A DNA stretch of 64,000 nt, from the NCBI RefSeq assembly GCF_002156385.1, contig NZ_MVJM01000003.1, positions 607,504-671,503 of the forward strand, in the 5' to 3' direction. A model generated the notes under the pieces. It was given only the letters and a program-made list of their open reading frames with translations. It was not told the origin of the DNA and made no database searches. Shown piece after piece: positions 1-9,129 of the stretch (position 1 is its first letter; every line of letters begins with the position of its first letter). The position numbers and the translations under genes were made by a program. Source of the DNA: Halalkalibacter urbisdiaboli. GTDB taxonomy: Bacteria; Bacillota; Bacilli; Bacillales; Bacillaceae_D.

Positions 1-3
1 AGT

Positions 4-36
4 ACTAAAAAACGTCTTAGTTGAATACTAAGACGT
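4..36 (-). terminator. Rho-independent terminator of the Spo0E-like gene
   Basis: Perfect 9-bp inverted repeat (12-20 with 28-36, loop of 7) lies just past the stop codon at 39. Read on the minus strand it is followed by a run of T. Confidence 0.85.
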
Positions 37-38
37 AC

Positions 39-209
39 CTACGATCTATTTAATGTATGGTCTTTTTCTTTTTCATATTGATTTAACAATCGATCAAGTT
101 CTTGGCTAAGTTCAAGGACTGATTTAGAGCTTAATCCTTTCGATAAACCAATCTTTATTAAATGATCTCGCTTTTGTTCAATGGCTTCTCGCAGTATCAT
201 TTCACTCAT
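39..209 (-). CDS. Spo0E-like aspartyl-phosphate phosphatase
   Basis: Small (56 aa) soluble protein of the Spo0E family, which dephosphorylates Spo0A~P and so restrains sporulation. The family signature S-x-x-L-D is present as LSQELDRLL near the C terminus, preceded by an amphipathic helix, as expected for the two-helix fold. I place the start at the internal ATG (209) because a good AAGGGA-type ribosome binding site precedes it. An upstream ATG at 257 has none and would add a non-family extension. It is monocistronic with its own terminator. The family assignment is firm; the exact Spo0A-phosphorelay target is inferred from the family. Confidence 0.8.
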   Translation of the reverse strand: MSEMILREAIEQKRDHLIKIGLSKGLSSKSVLELSQELDRLLNQYEKEKDHTLNRS

Positions 210-399
210 AGTAGTCCCTTCCCTTAACATCTCTTTATAATAATACAAATTTTTCAAGGGAATTACAACAAGTACATTAAAAAATTAACAAGAGCAAATA
301 GTATTAGATAAGGTTCTCTCATCATTTAACTGAAATTGGTTTGAAAGATTTAAGTTTTTCCTGTATCTTTAAAGAAGTGCAATGAAAGGGGTGAGTAGG

Positions 400-903
400 T
401 TGAATGACATCTATGTCGTTATGTCATCGATCGGTGCCATATGCATGGGGCTTCTTGCAATGGTTATCCGATTAAAAGCAATAAAGCAACCTGCTTCTGC
501 TAGAAAGATAATCCTTCCACCTTTATTTATGTCAACTGGATTTTTAATGTTTTTATATGAGCCTGCTAGACCTGCGCTGCTGCAAGTTATTGAGGCGTTT
601 ACGGTTGGAATGATTTTTTCAATTCTTCTTATTAAAACATCTAAATTTGAAGTTCGAGATAATCAGATTTTTTTAAAACGTTCGAAGGCTTTTGTATTTA
701 TATTAGTTGGCTTGTTACTTATTCGAATTCTTTTTAAATTAATCATAGGTGATACGATTCAAGTAGAGGAATTAGCAGGAATGTTTTTCCTTTTAGCGTA
801 TGGTATGATTATTCCATGGAGAATTTCCATGTTTCTCTCTTATCGTAAGTTGCAAAAGGAATTAAAAAACGGCAACGAATTTATCGTTCCCGCAAAAACA
901 TAA
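400..903 (+). CDS. ccdC: CcdC-family membrane protein
   Basis: About 167 aa with four to five hydrophobic segments. It matches the CcdC (DUF1453) family, encoded beside ccdA and linked to cytochrome c maturation in Bacillus, although CcdC itself has no proven essential role. The stretch RKIILPPLFMSTGFLMF is typical of the family. The start is TTG at 400, preceded by AAAGGGGTGAG at good spacing; the ATG at 382 has no site. The convergent YneK-like gene downstream reproduces the ccdC-yneK neighbourhood of B. subtilis, which supports the call. ccdA is not in the window. Confidence 0.8.
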   Translation: MNDIYVVMSSIGAICMGLLAMVIRLKAIKQPASARKIILPPLFMSTGFLMFLYEPARPALLQVIEAFTVGMIFSILLIKTSKFEVRDNQIFLKRSKAFVFILVGLLLIRILFKLIIGDTIQVEELAGMFFLLAYGMIIPWRISMFLSYRKLQKELKNGNEFIVPAKT

Positions 904-904
904 A

Positions 905-934
905 AAGAAGTCGCTGATTTGCGACTTCTTTTTA
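905..934. terminator. Bidirectional terminator between ccdC and the yneK-like gene
   Basis: A 10-bp perfect stem (905-914 with 921-930) has A-runs on the left and T-runs on the right. It sits between two convergent stop codons and can serve both strands. Confidence 0.85.
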
Positions 935-937
935 TGT

Positions 938-1366
938 TTATAATCCTAATAAATCACGATAAGGGGTCATGTCGATTTTCTTTTCTCTTAATTTTTTTAT
1001 AAGGAATTTATGATCCCTCTTAGGAGTTGCCAGGATATATCCACGAATAATATAGTCTTGAGTGAGTGTTGGCGCCTTTTCTTCTAAAACGAGTTCACCA
1101 ATTTTTCCAGCAATTTTCCCTTTCGCCACATCCCGAAAAAGTTCTGGAACTGGTTCAACTAAGTCGTTTAATAATTGTTTTTGTTCCTCATCCCATAAAT
1201 GAATGGTCTTCTCGATATGGTAATCTTGCCAATCTAATATTGATTTTCCATCCTCTTTAGGTAGTCTTTTTAAAAATTTTCTAAACATAAAATAACCACC
1301 AATAAACATCACAGTTATAAGAAAAATCGTCCAGAGGACTATAAACCATGAGAACCATGTAGGCAT
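938..1366 (-). CDS. YneK-like DUF2621 family protein
   Basis: 142 aa: one N-terminal membrane span (about residues 5-28, FIVLWTIFLITVMFIGGYFMF) followed by a charged cytoplasmic domain. Length, topology and position beside ccdC match the DUF2621/YneK family, whose function is unknown. The start ATG has a GAGGG-type site upstream. The soluble part contains a conserved-looking DWQDYHIEKTIHLWDEEQ segment. No catalytic motif can be seen. The family call rests on memory of the B. subtilis ccdA-yneI-ccdC-yneK order and on the domain layout. Confidence 0.65.
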   Translation of the reverse strand: MPTWFSWFIVLWTIFLITVMFIGGYFMFRKFLKRLPKEDGKSILDWQDYHIEKTIHLWDEEQKQLLNDLVEPVPELFRDVAKGKIAGKIGELVLEEKAPTLTQDYIIRGYILATPKRDHKFLIKKLREKKIDMTPYRDLLGL

Positions 1367-1491
1367 TTTTGTTCACCCTCTTTATTTCTATCAATCCTAT
1401 CCTATCATAAAATAAATGCGTCCGCTAATCTAGTGAAAAATCTTTCTACATATTTCACTCTTTTGGTATGATAGAAGGTGAGGTGAAAATA

Positions 1492-1908
1492 TTGCTTTAT
1501 ATTATAAGTTATGGATTTCATTTAGTTAGTTCTTTTATCTTTTTTCTGTTGATTCCTTTACCATTTTTAATAAAAGGGACGATGGGAGAATCAGGGCGTT
1601 TTATTTTACTTCTACGTGTGTATAAGCGAATGATGTGGCTAGCACATGGGGCGTTAATACTTGCTCTCGTTTCAGGAATACTGATGTTAACGTCATGGTT
1701 TTCAATTTGGCTTCTTACTGTTATGGGGATTTGGTTAGCGATTGGAGCCTTACTTGGGTTAACTGCAAAGATGTGCCGATTAACGCTTGAACGAATAGAA
1801 ATAAAAGAAGGGGCGGAAACGGAAATAACAAAGCTAAGACACTTTAGTTTGTTACTTTCACTAGCAATTATTGTGATGTTTGCCATTAAGTTTCTTCGTT
1901 ATGTATAG
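1492..1908 (+). CDS. Four-TM membrane protein of unknown function
   Basis: 138 aa, almost entirely membrane, with about four hydrophobic helices separated by short basic loops (RVYKRMMW, LERIEIKEG). The start is TTG at 1492 with GGTGAGG seven bases upstream; the ATG at 1468 would place that site inside the gene. The pattern of an early His (GFHLVSS) and a second His in helix two (WLAHGALILALVSGI) recalls CopD/DUF2269-type heme or copper membrane proteins, but this is only a resemblance. It is monocistronic, divergent from the YneK-like gene, and ald follows with a separate leader. Confidence 0.6.
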   Translation: MLYIISYGFHLVSSFIFFLLIPLPFLIKGTMGESGRFILLLRVYKRMMWLAHGALILALVSGILMLTSWFSIWLLTVMGIWLAIGALLGLTAKMCRLTLERIEIKEGAETEITKLRHFSLLLSLAIIVMFAIKFLRYV

Positions 1909-1983
1909 AACAGCACCTATGCTGGGACAATATCCAATTATAACTGTTTTAAAGCCCTAACCACATGTAAGGGGGAATGAAGG

Positions 1984-3099
1984 ATGTTAATTGGAATACC
2001 GAAAGAAGTAAAAAATAATGAAAGTCGTGTAGCGATAACGCCATCTGGTGTTTCTGCTCTTGTACAAGGTGGACACAACGTCTTGATTGAGCAAGGTGCA
2101 GGCGAGGCTAGTGGATTTCATGATGCTGCCTATGTTCAGGAAGGGGCAAAACTAGCTACTGGTCCAGAAACGGTATGGGGTACAGCTGATATGATCATGA
2201 AGGTCAAAGAACCGATTGCTAGTGAATATAAATATTTTCGTAAAGGTCTAATTCTATTTACGTATTTACACTTAGCTGCGGAACCTGACTTAGCAAAAGC
2301 TCTCGTGGATCAGGAGGTTACGGCAATTGCTTATGAGACTGTACAAGTAGGGCGAGCACTCCCATTACTAACACCGATGAGTGAAGTAGCGGGGCGGATG
2401 GCATCTCAAGTAGGTTCACAATTTCTTGAAAAACCACATGGTGGAAAAGGTATTCTTCTTTCTGGGGTTCCTGGAGTGAAACGTGGCAAGGTGACGATTA
2501 TTGGCGCAGGTGTTGTTGGCACAAATGCGGCGAAAATGGCAATGGGGCTAGGTGCAGCTGTAACCATCATTGATCTAAATCCTGATAGATTACGCGAGTT
2601 AGATGATCTTTATGGCTCCGACATTCAAACGTTAATGTCGAATCCATTAAACATTGCGGATGCAGTGGCTGAATCTGATCTTGTTATTGGTGCGGTATTA
2701 ATTCCCGGAGCTAAAGCTCCAAAGCTCGTTACAGAAAATATGATTCGAGCAATGAAGGCAGGATCGGTTATTGTAGATGTTGCTGTTGACCAAGGTGGAA
2801 TTTTTGAAACAGTTGACAGAATAACGACACATGATCATCCAACCTACACTAAACATGATATTGTTCATTACGCAGTCGCAAACATGCCAGGCGCTGTACC
2901 TAGAACATCAACGATTGCTCTTACAAACGTAACAATTCCTTACGCCTTACAAATAGCAAATAAAGGTGTGCGAAAAGCAATTCACGAGAACACTGCACTT
3001 GAGTTAGGTGTAAATACAGCTTGTGGTAAAATTACGTATGAAGCGGTTGCAAAAGATTTAGGATATACGTATACTCCTGTAAAAGAAGCAATAAGTTAA
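1984..3099 (+). CDS. ald: Alanine dehydrogenase
   Basis: 371 aa, the usual length. It catalyses the NAD-dependent oxidative deamination of L-alanine to pyruvate and ammonia, and in Bacillus feeds alanine into central metabolism during growth and sporulation. The N terminus ([18 protein letters not shown]) is the AlaDh/PNT signature. The Rossmann nucleotide loop [10 protein letters not shown] is at about residues 173-182. The catalytic Lys and His lie in the KVKEP and THLHLA-like segments (here VKEPI and YLHLAAE). The ribosome binding site GGGGGAATGAAGG precedes ATG 1984. It is a single-gene unit closed by a strong terminator. Confidence 0.96.
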   Translation: MLIGIPKEVKNNESRVAITPSGVSALVQGGHNVLIEQGAGEASGFHDAAYVQEGAKLATGPETVWGTADMIMKVKEPIASEYKYFRKGLILFTYLHLAAEPDLAKALVDQEVTAIAYETVQVGRALPLLTPMSEVAGRMASQVGSQFLEKPHGGKGILLSGVPGVKRGKVTIIGAGVVGTNAAKMAMGLGAAVTIIDLNPDRLRELDDLYGSDIQTLMSNPLNIADAVAESDLVIGAVLIPGAKAPKLVTENMIRAMKAGSVIVDVAVDQGGIFETVDRITTHDHPTYTKHDIVHYAVANMPGAVPRTSTIALTNVTIPYALQIANKGVRKAIHENTALELGVNTACGKITYEAVAKDLGYTYTPVKEAIS

Positions 3100-3109
3100 G
3101 TTAGAAGAA

Positions 3110-3142
3110 ACAATTCTACTTTTTGGTAGAATTGTTTTGTTT
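3110..3142 (+). terminator. ald terminator
   Basis: A 10-bp perfect stem (3110-3119 with 3126-3135) is followed by a T-rich tail, ten bases after the ald stop codon. Confidence 0.88.
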
Positions 3143-3330
3143 TCACTTCGCAATTTTGATTAATTTCTGATATAAATAAAATCACTAGTGTTGCATAAAT
3201 GTTGATTGAATTTTCAATTTTTATATTCATGCTGTTTAGAGCCAAAAAGGTAAATACCCAATTAAAGGTGGCTCCATCCATTTGGAAAATTAATTATAAT
3301 TAGACAGTTGTGACGACGACAGTTTACTTC

Positions 3331-4504
3331 TTAAGGAATGGCTTTTCCTTCAATATTTCGAAGCCAAATATATGCTGGCTTCCACAAAGTAGCTCTTAGG
3401 TAACGACTAATTTGTAAGGTTTTTCGCTTGCTTTTCGACTCGAGTTGAACGAGGACATGTAGGCAAAAAACGATTAATGCGATAAACACCTGATTGTGGA
3501 TCGCCCATTCACTTTGACCGTAGAACTTTTTGATACTGAGATGTTGCTTAATCCATTTGAAAACAACTCAATCGCCCAGCGTGATTTATACATCTCTGAA
3601 ATTTCTTCGGCGCTCAAGTCAAAACGATTCGTGAGTAACTGAAGTTCATTTCCTTTTGAATCAAGCACTCTAAGAAGACGAAAGTAATTCTCAGTACGGT
3701 TTTGAGTGGTACCAATCAGAACCATTTGATCGGACAGAACCGTCGTATCCTCGGGTATTTTAAAATCGTAGACTTCTCGTATGACTGCGTTTTTACGTAA
3801 CCTAGATAGAAAAAAGTAACCATCATCTGTCATACGATCAAAGCGTTCATAGTCTAGATAGCCACGGTCAAACACATACATGTATTCCTTGTCATCTACC
3901 ATGACTTCTAGTTGACCACGATCATGTTCCTTTGCCGGTGTTAGCACAGCCTTTTCAGGATAGGAATTCCCGTTTTCCATAAATACAAGACGTAAATGAA
4001 GTTTTACACCTGCTTTTGTTTTACGGAACTGTGCCCACTTATGATTGGTCAAATTAAGGGGCAATGTGCTCGAATCAATGACCTTTAAAGGCATGATGAG
4101 TTTTGTGTAGTGTGTCTTGGCATGAATTTGTGCGACTAAATCAAATAAAAGCCTTTGGAATAAATCTGGATTCATGCCATTTAATCGCCGTGAAAGCTGA
4201 GAAATACTGATCGAATCAAGGGTAATCCTTTTTGAAGCTGGTCATCGAAAAGACAATCACTCAGCGCATGTAGACTTTCTACTTCTTCGAGCTGTGCGTA
4301 AAGTAATAATTTTAAAAATGATTCCGTCGTAAGTTTCTTCGTATAGAAATCTAATTTCAATGCTTTCACCTGTTCATCAAATAATTGAAGATTTATTGGC
4401 GAAAACCATTGTCCAAATAAAGATAATTGAAGATTTCGAGTATTTTTAATATATAAATAACTTAATGCAATGCTAGTGATATTGTTAATGTTTAGTATAG
4501 CCAT
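3331..4504 (-). pseudogene. IS4-family transposase, broken by two frameshifts
   Basis: The conceptual protein (about 390 aa) is a DDE transposase of the IS4 family. The first Asp is in KVIDSSTL, the second in FDRGYLDYERFD, and the Glu belongs to the Y-(2)-R-(3)-E motif YKSRWAIELF. The N-terminal part ends early near 4220, where a one-base loss shifts the frame; adding a base restores the expected QLSRRLNG-MNPDLF junction. A second one-base loss after ELF near 3560 displaces the C-terminal part; correcting it yields FFKWIKQHLSIKKFYGQ and reading to a TAA at 3331. Terminal inverted repeats were not resolved. The element is probably dead unless supplied with transposase in trans. Confidence 0.88.
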
Positions 4505-4549
4505 TAGAGTGAAATGCTAACATTTTGCTAACAACGAAAATATTATTGT

Positions 4550-4592
4550 AGGCTTCTCATTAATTGTCCAAATTTTTGAGAAGCCTTTTTCT
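4550..4592 (+). terminator. Terminator-like hairpin
   Basis: A 10-bp perfect stem (4550-4559 with 4577-4586) is followed by TTTTTCTTT on the plus strand. No intact plus-strand gene ends here; it may be left over from a gene disrupted by the adjacent IS4 copy. Confidence 0.6.
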
Positions 4593-4715
4593 TTAATTCT
4601 TTTTGTTGTGTCATCTGCAGAATGACTATGCGATCCGCAATTTGTCTCAATCCTACTTTTGATTCTGAAAGTAATATGACGTAATGAGTGAGACTAGCAA
4701 TATTTAATAATCTAG

Positions 4716-4904
4716 CATTCTGATTTCGAGCCGGAAGAAGGTAACGCTTATCCAATTAATATTAATACAGCTGATTATGAAACGCTGCAAGTAATTACAG
4801 GGGTAGGCGAGGTCATTGCTCAACGGATTATTGATTATCGTGAGACCAATGGAGACTTTACTCGTATTGAGGAAATTAAGCGAGTCAAAGGAATTGGTGA
4901 ATAA
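4716..4904 (+). pseudogene. ComEA-like helix-hairpin-helix domain remnant
   Basis: Reading from 4716, just after an in-frame stop, gives an HhH DNA-binding domain: NINTADYETLQ, then GVGEVIAQRIIDYRE, then the second hairpin core KRVKGIGE. This is the ComEA/ComEA-like nuclease-tail domain. It has no start codon or ribosome binding site. A stop follows GIGE, where normal proteins continue for 10-20 residues; a one-base correction would extend it. The 590-base stretch 4505-5095 otherwise contains only two hairpins. The original protein was probably a competence-type or secreted DNA-binding protein. Confidence 0.75.
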
Positions 4905-5047
4905 GTTTTTGATTAAACTTTATTTCAAACCAACAATGAGTGCGTGGATTGAAATATAAGACATCGATAAATATTGGTATATTAGCATTTGCAAACGAGT
5001 TTTAATCCAACTTTATTATTAAGCCACACCGTGAGCCACTAACTATT

Positions 5048-5086
5048 AAAAAAAGGAAGCTTAAGATGCACTAAGCTTCCTTTTTG
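5048..5086. terminator. Terminator hairpin
   Basis: A 10-bp perfect stem (5054-5063 with 5072-5081) is flanked by A-run and T-run. It lies 3' of the minus-strand gene ending at 5096 and can act in both directions. Confidence 0.85.
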
Positions 5087-5095
5087 ATTTATAAA

Positions 5096-5521
5096 TCAAT
5101 TTTTTAAGTTCAAAGTGATTTCGTACTCATCTCTTGTGAGATTAGGAGATAGAAAGACAACTTTTAATATAAGCTCATCCTCAACTTTTTCTACTGTATG
5201 AAAAGTTTCACGACCAGTTGTTCCCCCTCCTCCAGTAATTGGAGGAAATATGCCCTCTAATGATATTTCCCATCCTTCAATATCAAGCAAATTAGAGGAA
5301 TATAAAACAGTAGGTCTATCTTTTTGGTTATCTTTAAACCCAATTCCCTCTATAAATAGGTGATGGTCTTTAGTAAAGTTATATTCTTTATTAATGGGAA
5401 TATATGAAGAACTATTTACAATTTCATCTTTGACTTTATCTTCATTCGTATTACTTGGAATGAAAAAAATAGTCCCAATAACCAGGGCTAAGGCTAAAGA
5501 AATACCAAATAGAACTTTCAT
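5096..5521 (-). CDS. Secreted or membrane-anchored small protein, unknown
   Basis: 141 aa with an N-terminal hydrophobic helix (VLFGISLALALVIGTIFFI) acting as signal peptide or anchor. There is no lipobox Cys. The mature part is acidic and beta-rich, with a GGGGTTGRETF loop. The site GGGAGG stands ten bases before ATG 5521. It is not recognised as any family. It lies downstream of the truncated secreted-protein gene on the same strand with a hairpin between them, so the two may once have been functionally linked, for example as a secreted protein and its partner. That link is inference. Confidence 0.55.
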   Translation of the reverse strand: MKVLFGISLALALVIGTIFFIPSNTNEDKVKDEIVNSSSYIPINKEYNFTKDHHLFIEGIGFKDNQKDRPTVLYSSNLLDIEGWEISLEGIFPPITGGGGTTGRETFHTVEKVEDELILKVVFLSPNLTRDEYEITLNLKN

Positions 5522-5556
5522 CAAAAGAGAACCTCCCTCTTTATAAATACTAAATA

Positions 5557-5577
5557 AGAAGGCTGAACAAGCCTTCT
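5557..5577 (-). terminator. Hairpin between two minus-strand secreted-protein genes
   Basis: An 8-bp perfect stem (5557-5564 with 5570-5577) and five-base loop lie ten bases after the stop codon at 5587. The T-tract is weak, so it may attenuate rather than stop transcription. Confidence 0.6.
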
Positions 5578-5586
5578 GTATTTATA

Positions 5587-6660
5587 TTAGTTTGGAGATA
5601 CCAAAGTGTAAACCCAAGCTTTATCAACTTTACTTGAAGTTTCTCCGGAAATACCAAAGCTAATTCCTCCTGGAGGAGCTGAGATACTTGGGTTAACTGT
5701 AATTGACTTTTTAGTATAAGTGTGAAGGAATTCGGTTCTTACAGTACCATCCGCTCCATTGTAAGAACCAGTATTGTACCATCCACTATCTGCTGCTATA
5801 TGCCATACAGATCCCCAAACAGTTGGCCAAAATCCATTATTGTAAGTGTAATCAGGAATATTATAACCAATTGAATTTCCTGTAAATAATTCATCGTGTT
5901 TTGAAACACGGCTGTCACTTTTATAAAGTGTTTCATAGTAAGTTTCGCCATCAGCATGAGCGTTATTATATGCAACCTGTAAATAAATTGAAGGATCATC
6001 CATAGCAATAGCTCCGCCAACATTCCAAGCAAGTGCAAGGACATCTGAATTATTATCATAGTCTGTTGTATTGACAAATGCAGGGCTAGAGTTTACTGCA
6101 TTAGGTCTACTATGATATGCAGAGAATGAATGTTTTTTCTCGCTGTTGTTATTTCGATATTCGTCGTAAGCGTAAACACTTGATGTTAAATAAGTATAAG
6201 ATTCTGATTGAGATGAGCTGATATTAAGTTCTGAAGATGTGACCATGCGGTCTTCCTCTTGCTCAGGGTCTTCTTCGGTAAGGAATACATTGGTATTAAT
6301 TGAGCGTAGCACATATCGATGTCCCTTTTCTACTGCTTCAAGCATTTTTTCATATTCTCTTTCACTTGGGAACAACTCAAACTCTAATGGCTCATCAATA
6401 AAAGTATATGGATTGATTTCTTTAGGGTCTAAAGTTAGTTTACCGCTTTTCTCAAGTGCAATTTCGTTAACTTTTTTCGCTGAACGTTGACTATTCTTTA
6501 AAGCATCTGTGTCCTTCTCTGTAAAGAAATTAATTGTATAATTTTCAACGTATTGATCATTTCCTTCTTTTAGAGCGGCTCTAATTTCATCATTGGGATT
6601 AAATGACGAATGACTGTCGACAGTATAATACGCAACCGGTTTTTCTACCTTAAAAGTAAA
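5587..6660 (-). pseudogene. N-terminally truncated secreted protein, unknown family
   Basis: An open frame of about 358 codons runs from 6660 to the stop at 5587 with coding-like composition throughout (for example FFTEKDTDALKNSQRS and ALEKSGKLTLDPKEINPY). There is no ATG, GTG or TTG with a ribosome binding site near its 5' end and no signal peptide. A stop codon lies immediately upstream. The distal half is rich in Ser, Tyr, Asn, Gly and Trp (WGSVWHIAADSGWYNTGSYNG), as in cell-wall or secreted Bacillus proteins. I infer that the original signal peptide and start were lost, possibly when the recombinase segment starting near 6700 arrived. A start at 6375 (TTG) is possible but would cut into the conserved-looking part. 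Confidence 0.55.
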
Positions 6661-6762
6661 TAGCTAAAGGTTATGTAACTACAGAATGAGATAGTTGCGT
6701 AGAATTTGACATTTTTTAATTGTTGCATTATACTAAGATTATCCGTAGAGGGGGTAATCAAA

Positions 6763-7608
6763 TTGAATAACAAATGCGCTGGATCCACAGATAGTATTAA
6801 AGAAATTCTTGACAATTTCTCTGCTTATCTCTCTAGCAAGGGAAGAGCAGAAAATACGATAAAAACGTATTGCGGTGTGATCCATTCATTTTTGGTTTGG
6901 CTTCATGAACGTAATCGCTCATTCATATCGATTACAAACCAGGACATTCAATCTTATTTATCATTTTTAGAGGAAGAAAAACGTAACGCAGCAACGATTA
7001 ATAAAGTGTATAACTCTATTCATACGTATGCAAAGTCTGTTAATAGACTCGACTTAATGAAAGATGTTGAAAAGACAAAAGTTGAGACACACAAAGGATT
7101 ACCAGAATGTTTGACAGATAAGGAAATCGAAACGTTACTAACGAACGTAAAGAAAGATAAAAATAAACGAAATATTGCTCTAGTTTATACATTACTGTAT
7201 ACAGGTGTACGTGTTTCAGAGCTTTGCCAATTAAATAAAGGTGACCTTCAGATTAATCAGCGTAGTCAAACGGGGCAATTACTTGTTCGAAATGATAAAG
7301 CTGAATACGAACGAACGATTCCTCTTTCGAAAGAATTAGTGCTGCAAATTAAGCAATATTTAGACTCGAGAACAGACGATGAGGAAGCACTGTTTATTTC
7401 AAATTACGAAAAGAGAATTGCGGCTCGAACTGTACAACATATGCTTAAAAAGCAGTACAACATCCATCCCCATAAATTACGACATACTTTTTGTTATAAT
7501 TTAGTGAAAAAGGGAATTGATCTTTCGGTTGTCAGTCAATTAGCTGGGCATTCAGATATTAATATAACAAAGCAATATGAAGAGCTACCAGAAGATATTG
7601 TAAGTTAG
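6763..7608 (+). CDS. XerC/D-type tyrosine recombinase
   Basis: 281 aa from TTG 6763, chosen because GAGGGGG lies just upstream. An N-terminal SAM-like core-binding domain (AYLSSKGRAENTIKTYCGVIHSFLVW is its helix pattern) precedes a catalytic domain with all expected residues: Arg in GVRVSEL, a Lys candidate in LLVRNDKAEYERTIPL, HKLRH, the LAGHSD His, and the nucleophile Tyr in TKQYEEL. It may act on plasmid or genomic-island sites. It stands between a truncated gene and an IS, so it is probably a relic of a small mobile element. Its own terminator hairpin is split by the IS. Confidence 0.85.
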   Translation: MNNKCAGSTDSIKEILDNFSAYLSSKGRAENTIKTYCGVIHSFLVWLHERNRSFISITNQDIQSYLSFLEEEKRNAATINKVYNSIHTYAKSVNRLDLMKDVEKTKVETHKGLPECLTDKEIETLLTNVKKDKNKRNIALVYTLLYTGVRVSELCQLNKGDLQINQRSQTGQLLVRNDKAEYERTIPLSKELVLQIKQYLDSRTDDEEALFISNYEKRIAARTVQHMLKKQYNIHPHKLRHTFCYNLVKKGIDLSVVSQLAGHSDINITKQYEELPEDIVS

Positions 7609-7633
7609 TTAAAAAAGACGTTCTCATTTTAAA

Positions 7634-7648
7634 GAGGCCACTGAAAAT
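7634..7648. repeat. Left half of a split hairpin (dispersed repeat family)
   Basis: GGCCACTGAAAAT at 7636-7648 is complementary to 9130-9142 on the other side of the IS3 element. Together they would form a terminator-like hairpin of the same 'GCACTGAAAAA' family found at 18.6, 18.7, 27.8, 28.0 and 30.9 kb. Confidence 0.75.
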
Positions 7649-7662
7649 AGTTGATTTTGAAC

Positions 7663-7683
7663 TGCACCCCAAAAGTTAGAGTT
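7663..7683 (+). repeat. IS3 left inverted repeat (IRL)
   Basis: Begins TGCACCCCAAAAGTTAGAG and matches the right end in 18 of 21 positions. Confidence 0.88.
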
Positions 7684-7711
7684 AACAATCTGACTTTGGG
7701 GTGTGTTTTTT

Positions 7712-8272
7712 ATGGCTAAATATAGTGACCAATTTAAATTAATGATAGTACATGAGTATCAAAAAGGACATTTATCGTTTGACAGGTTGGCAAAAAAACA
7801 CGGTATGAATGACAGCACTGCCATAAAAAAATGGGTGAAAGTTTACGATAAATTTGGGACGACAGGTTTGATGAAAAAGAGTAAGAGGGAAACTTTTTCT
7901 GTCCAATTCAAACTCGATGTATTAAGCTTTATGAAAAGAACAGGATCTTCAGAGATGGATACCGCTATTTACTTTGGATTGTCCACCCCTTCGATGATAG
8001 GTGCATGGAAGAAAGTTTTTTTGGAAGATGGTGCTGAAGCCCTGGATAGAACGAAAGGAAGACTACCCATGTCTGATAAAGCTAAAAATATAAAAAAACA
8101 ACGTACAGAAAAAGAAATGACGTATGAACAAAAGCTTGAAAGAGAGAACGAGCTCCTACGTTTAGAGGTAGAATACTTAAAAAAGTTGCGAGCTTTTCAG
8201 ATGGATCCGGAGGGCTATCTCGAAAAGCACAAGCAGCGTTATCATTCGAACTCAAAGAAAAGTTCAAACTAA
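7712..8272 (+). CDS. IS3/IS150 transposase OrfA
   Basis: 186 aa with two tandem helix-turn-helix units (SFDRLAKKHGMNDSTAIKKWV at about residues 22-42 and the AIYFGLSTPSMIGAWKKVF unit at about 84-103), followed by a leucine-zipper-like coiled coil (LERENELLRLEVEYLKKL) used for multimerisation. It binds the terminal repeats. The start ATG 7712 follows GGGGTG. At TTA-AAA-AAG (8177-8185) ribosomes can slip back one base into orfB, as is standard for the family, giving the OrfAB transposase. Confidence 0.9.
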   Translation: MAKYSDQFKLMIVHEYQKGHLSFDRLAKKHGMNDSTAIKKWVKVYDKFGTTGLMKKSKRETFSVQFKLDVLSFMKRTGSSEMDTAIYFGLSTPSMIGAWKKVFLEDGAEALDRTKGRLPMSDKAKNIKKQRTEKEMTYEQKLERENELLRLEVEYLKKLRAFQMDPEGYLEKHKQRYHSNSKKSSN

Positions 8273-9099
8273 AAGATGTTCTACAAAGAGTCGGAATTCC
8301 TGATTCCTCCTACCATTATCATATAAAAGAGATCAAGAAGGAGAATCCGAATCAGAAACTCGAGGAATGCATCCAATCCAAGTTTGAGGAACATAATGGG
8401 AATTATGGGTATCGTCGTATCTGTTTGGAGTTAAAACAAGATGGGCTCAAAGTGAATCACAAGAAGGTTCAACGCATCATGAATAAACTTGGGCTTAAAT
8501 GCAAGAAATTTAGTAGAAAGTCACGAAAATATAGTTCTTACAAAGGAACAATTGGAACTGTTGCCAAGAACCTTATCAATCGTCGGTTTCACACAAGTGT
8601 GTGTCATCAGAAATTAACAACAGATATCACAGAATTCAAGTGCTCAGATGGTGTAAAACTGTACCTAAATCCAATTATGGACTTGTTTAATGGCGAAATT
8701 CTTTCTTATGAGATAAATATGCGTCCAACCTTAGAATTGGCTCTTAAACCTCTTGAGGAAGCTTTAGAAATAGTAAAAGATTCAAGGTATAGAACGACTG
8801 TTCATTCTGATCAAGGCTGGCATTATCAACATAAAAAATGGGTAAAAACTCTAAAGAAACATAAGGTGTTCCAGAGTATGTCACGAAAAGGAAATTGCTT
8901 AGACAATTCACCTATGGAAAGCTTTTTCGGATTATTAAAACAAGAAATGTATTATGGTGAGGCACTCTGCTCATTTGAGAAATTAAAAAAGAGAATTGAA
9001 GACTATATCAATTATTATAATAACAAACGCATAAAGCAAAAATTGGCAGGCATGAATCCGGTTCAATACCGTATTCATACCAGCCAATTAGCAGCTTAA
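8185..9099 (+). CDS. IS3/IS150 transposase OrfB (made as OrfAB by -1 frameshift)
   Basis: About 304 codons, open in the -1 frame directly after the slippery site. It carries an HTH_21 region (NYGYRRICLELKQDGLKVNHKKVQRIM) and the rve integrase core. The DDE triad is D in LTTDITEF, D in VHSDQGWHY and E in SPMESFFGLLKQE, with 35 residues between the second Asp and the Glu, as expected for the family. It ends with NYYNNKRIKQKLAGMNPVQYR. There is no separate good start codon, so expression as a fusion with OrfA is expected. No inactivating lesion is seen. Confidence 0.92.
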   Translation, partial: VASFSDGSGGLSRKAQAALSFELKEKFKLKDVLQRVGIPDSSYHYHIKEIKKENPNQKLEECIQSKFEEHNGNYGYRRICLELKQDGLKVNHKKVQRIMNKLGLKCKKFSRKSRKYSSYKGTIGTVAKNLINRRFHTSVCHQKLTTDITEFKCSDGVKLYLNPIMDLFNGEILSYEINMRPTLELALKPLEEALEIVKDSRYRTTVHSDQGWHYQHKKWVKTLKKHKVFQSMSRKGNCLDNSPMESFFGLLKQEMYYGEALCSFEKLKKRIEDYINYYNNKRIKQKLAGMNPVQYRIHTSQLAA

Positions 9100-9104
9100 T
9101 ATAA

Positions 9105-9125
9105 AACTCTAACTTTAGGGGGTCA
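9105..9125 (-). repeat. IS3 right inverted repeat (IRR)
   Basis: The reverse complement begins TGACCCCCTAAAGTTAGAG, pairing with IRL in 18 of 21 positions. Confidence 0.88.
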
Positions 9126-9129
9126 CATC

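Larger units (their letters stand above)
7663..9125 (+). mobile_element. IS3-family (IS150 group) insertion sequence, apparently intact
   Basis: 1463 bp bounded by 21-bp imperfect inverted repeats (7663-7683 and 9105-9125; 18 of 21 match; ends TG...CA). It contains orfA and orfB in frames 0 and -1 with a canonical A-AAA-AAG slippery heptamer at 8179-8185. No clear 3-4 bp target duplication is visible. It sits inside the loop of a hairpin repeat. Confidence 0.9.

Noticed and set aside
4543-4755. Minus-strand 70-codon frame beside the HhH remnant
   Set aside because: Its 5' part is antisense to the clear HhH coding remnant, its 3' end lies in a terminator stem, and it has no ribosome binding site. 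It could be a gene remnant but I cannot support it.
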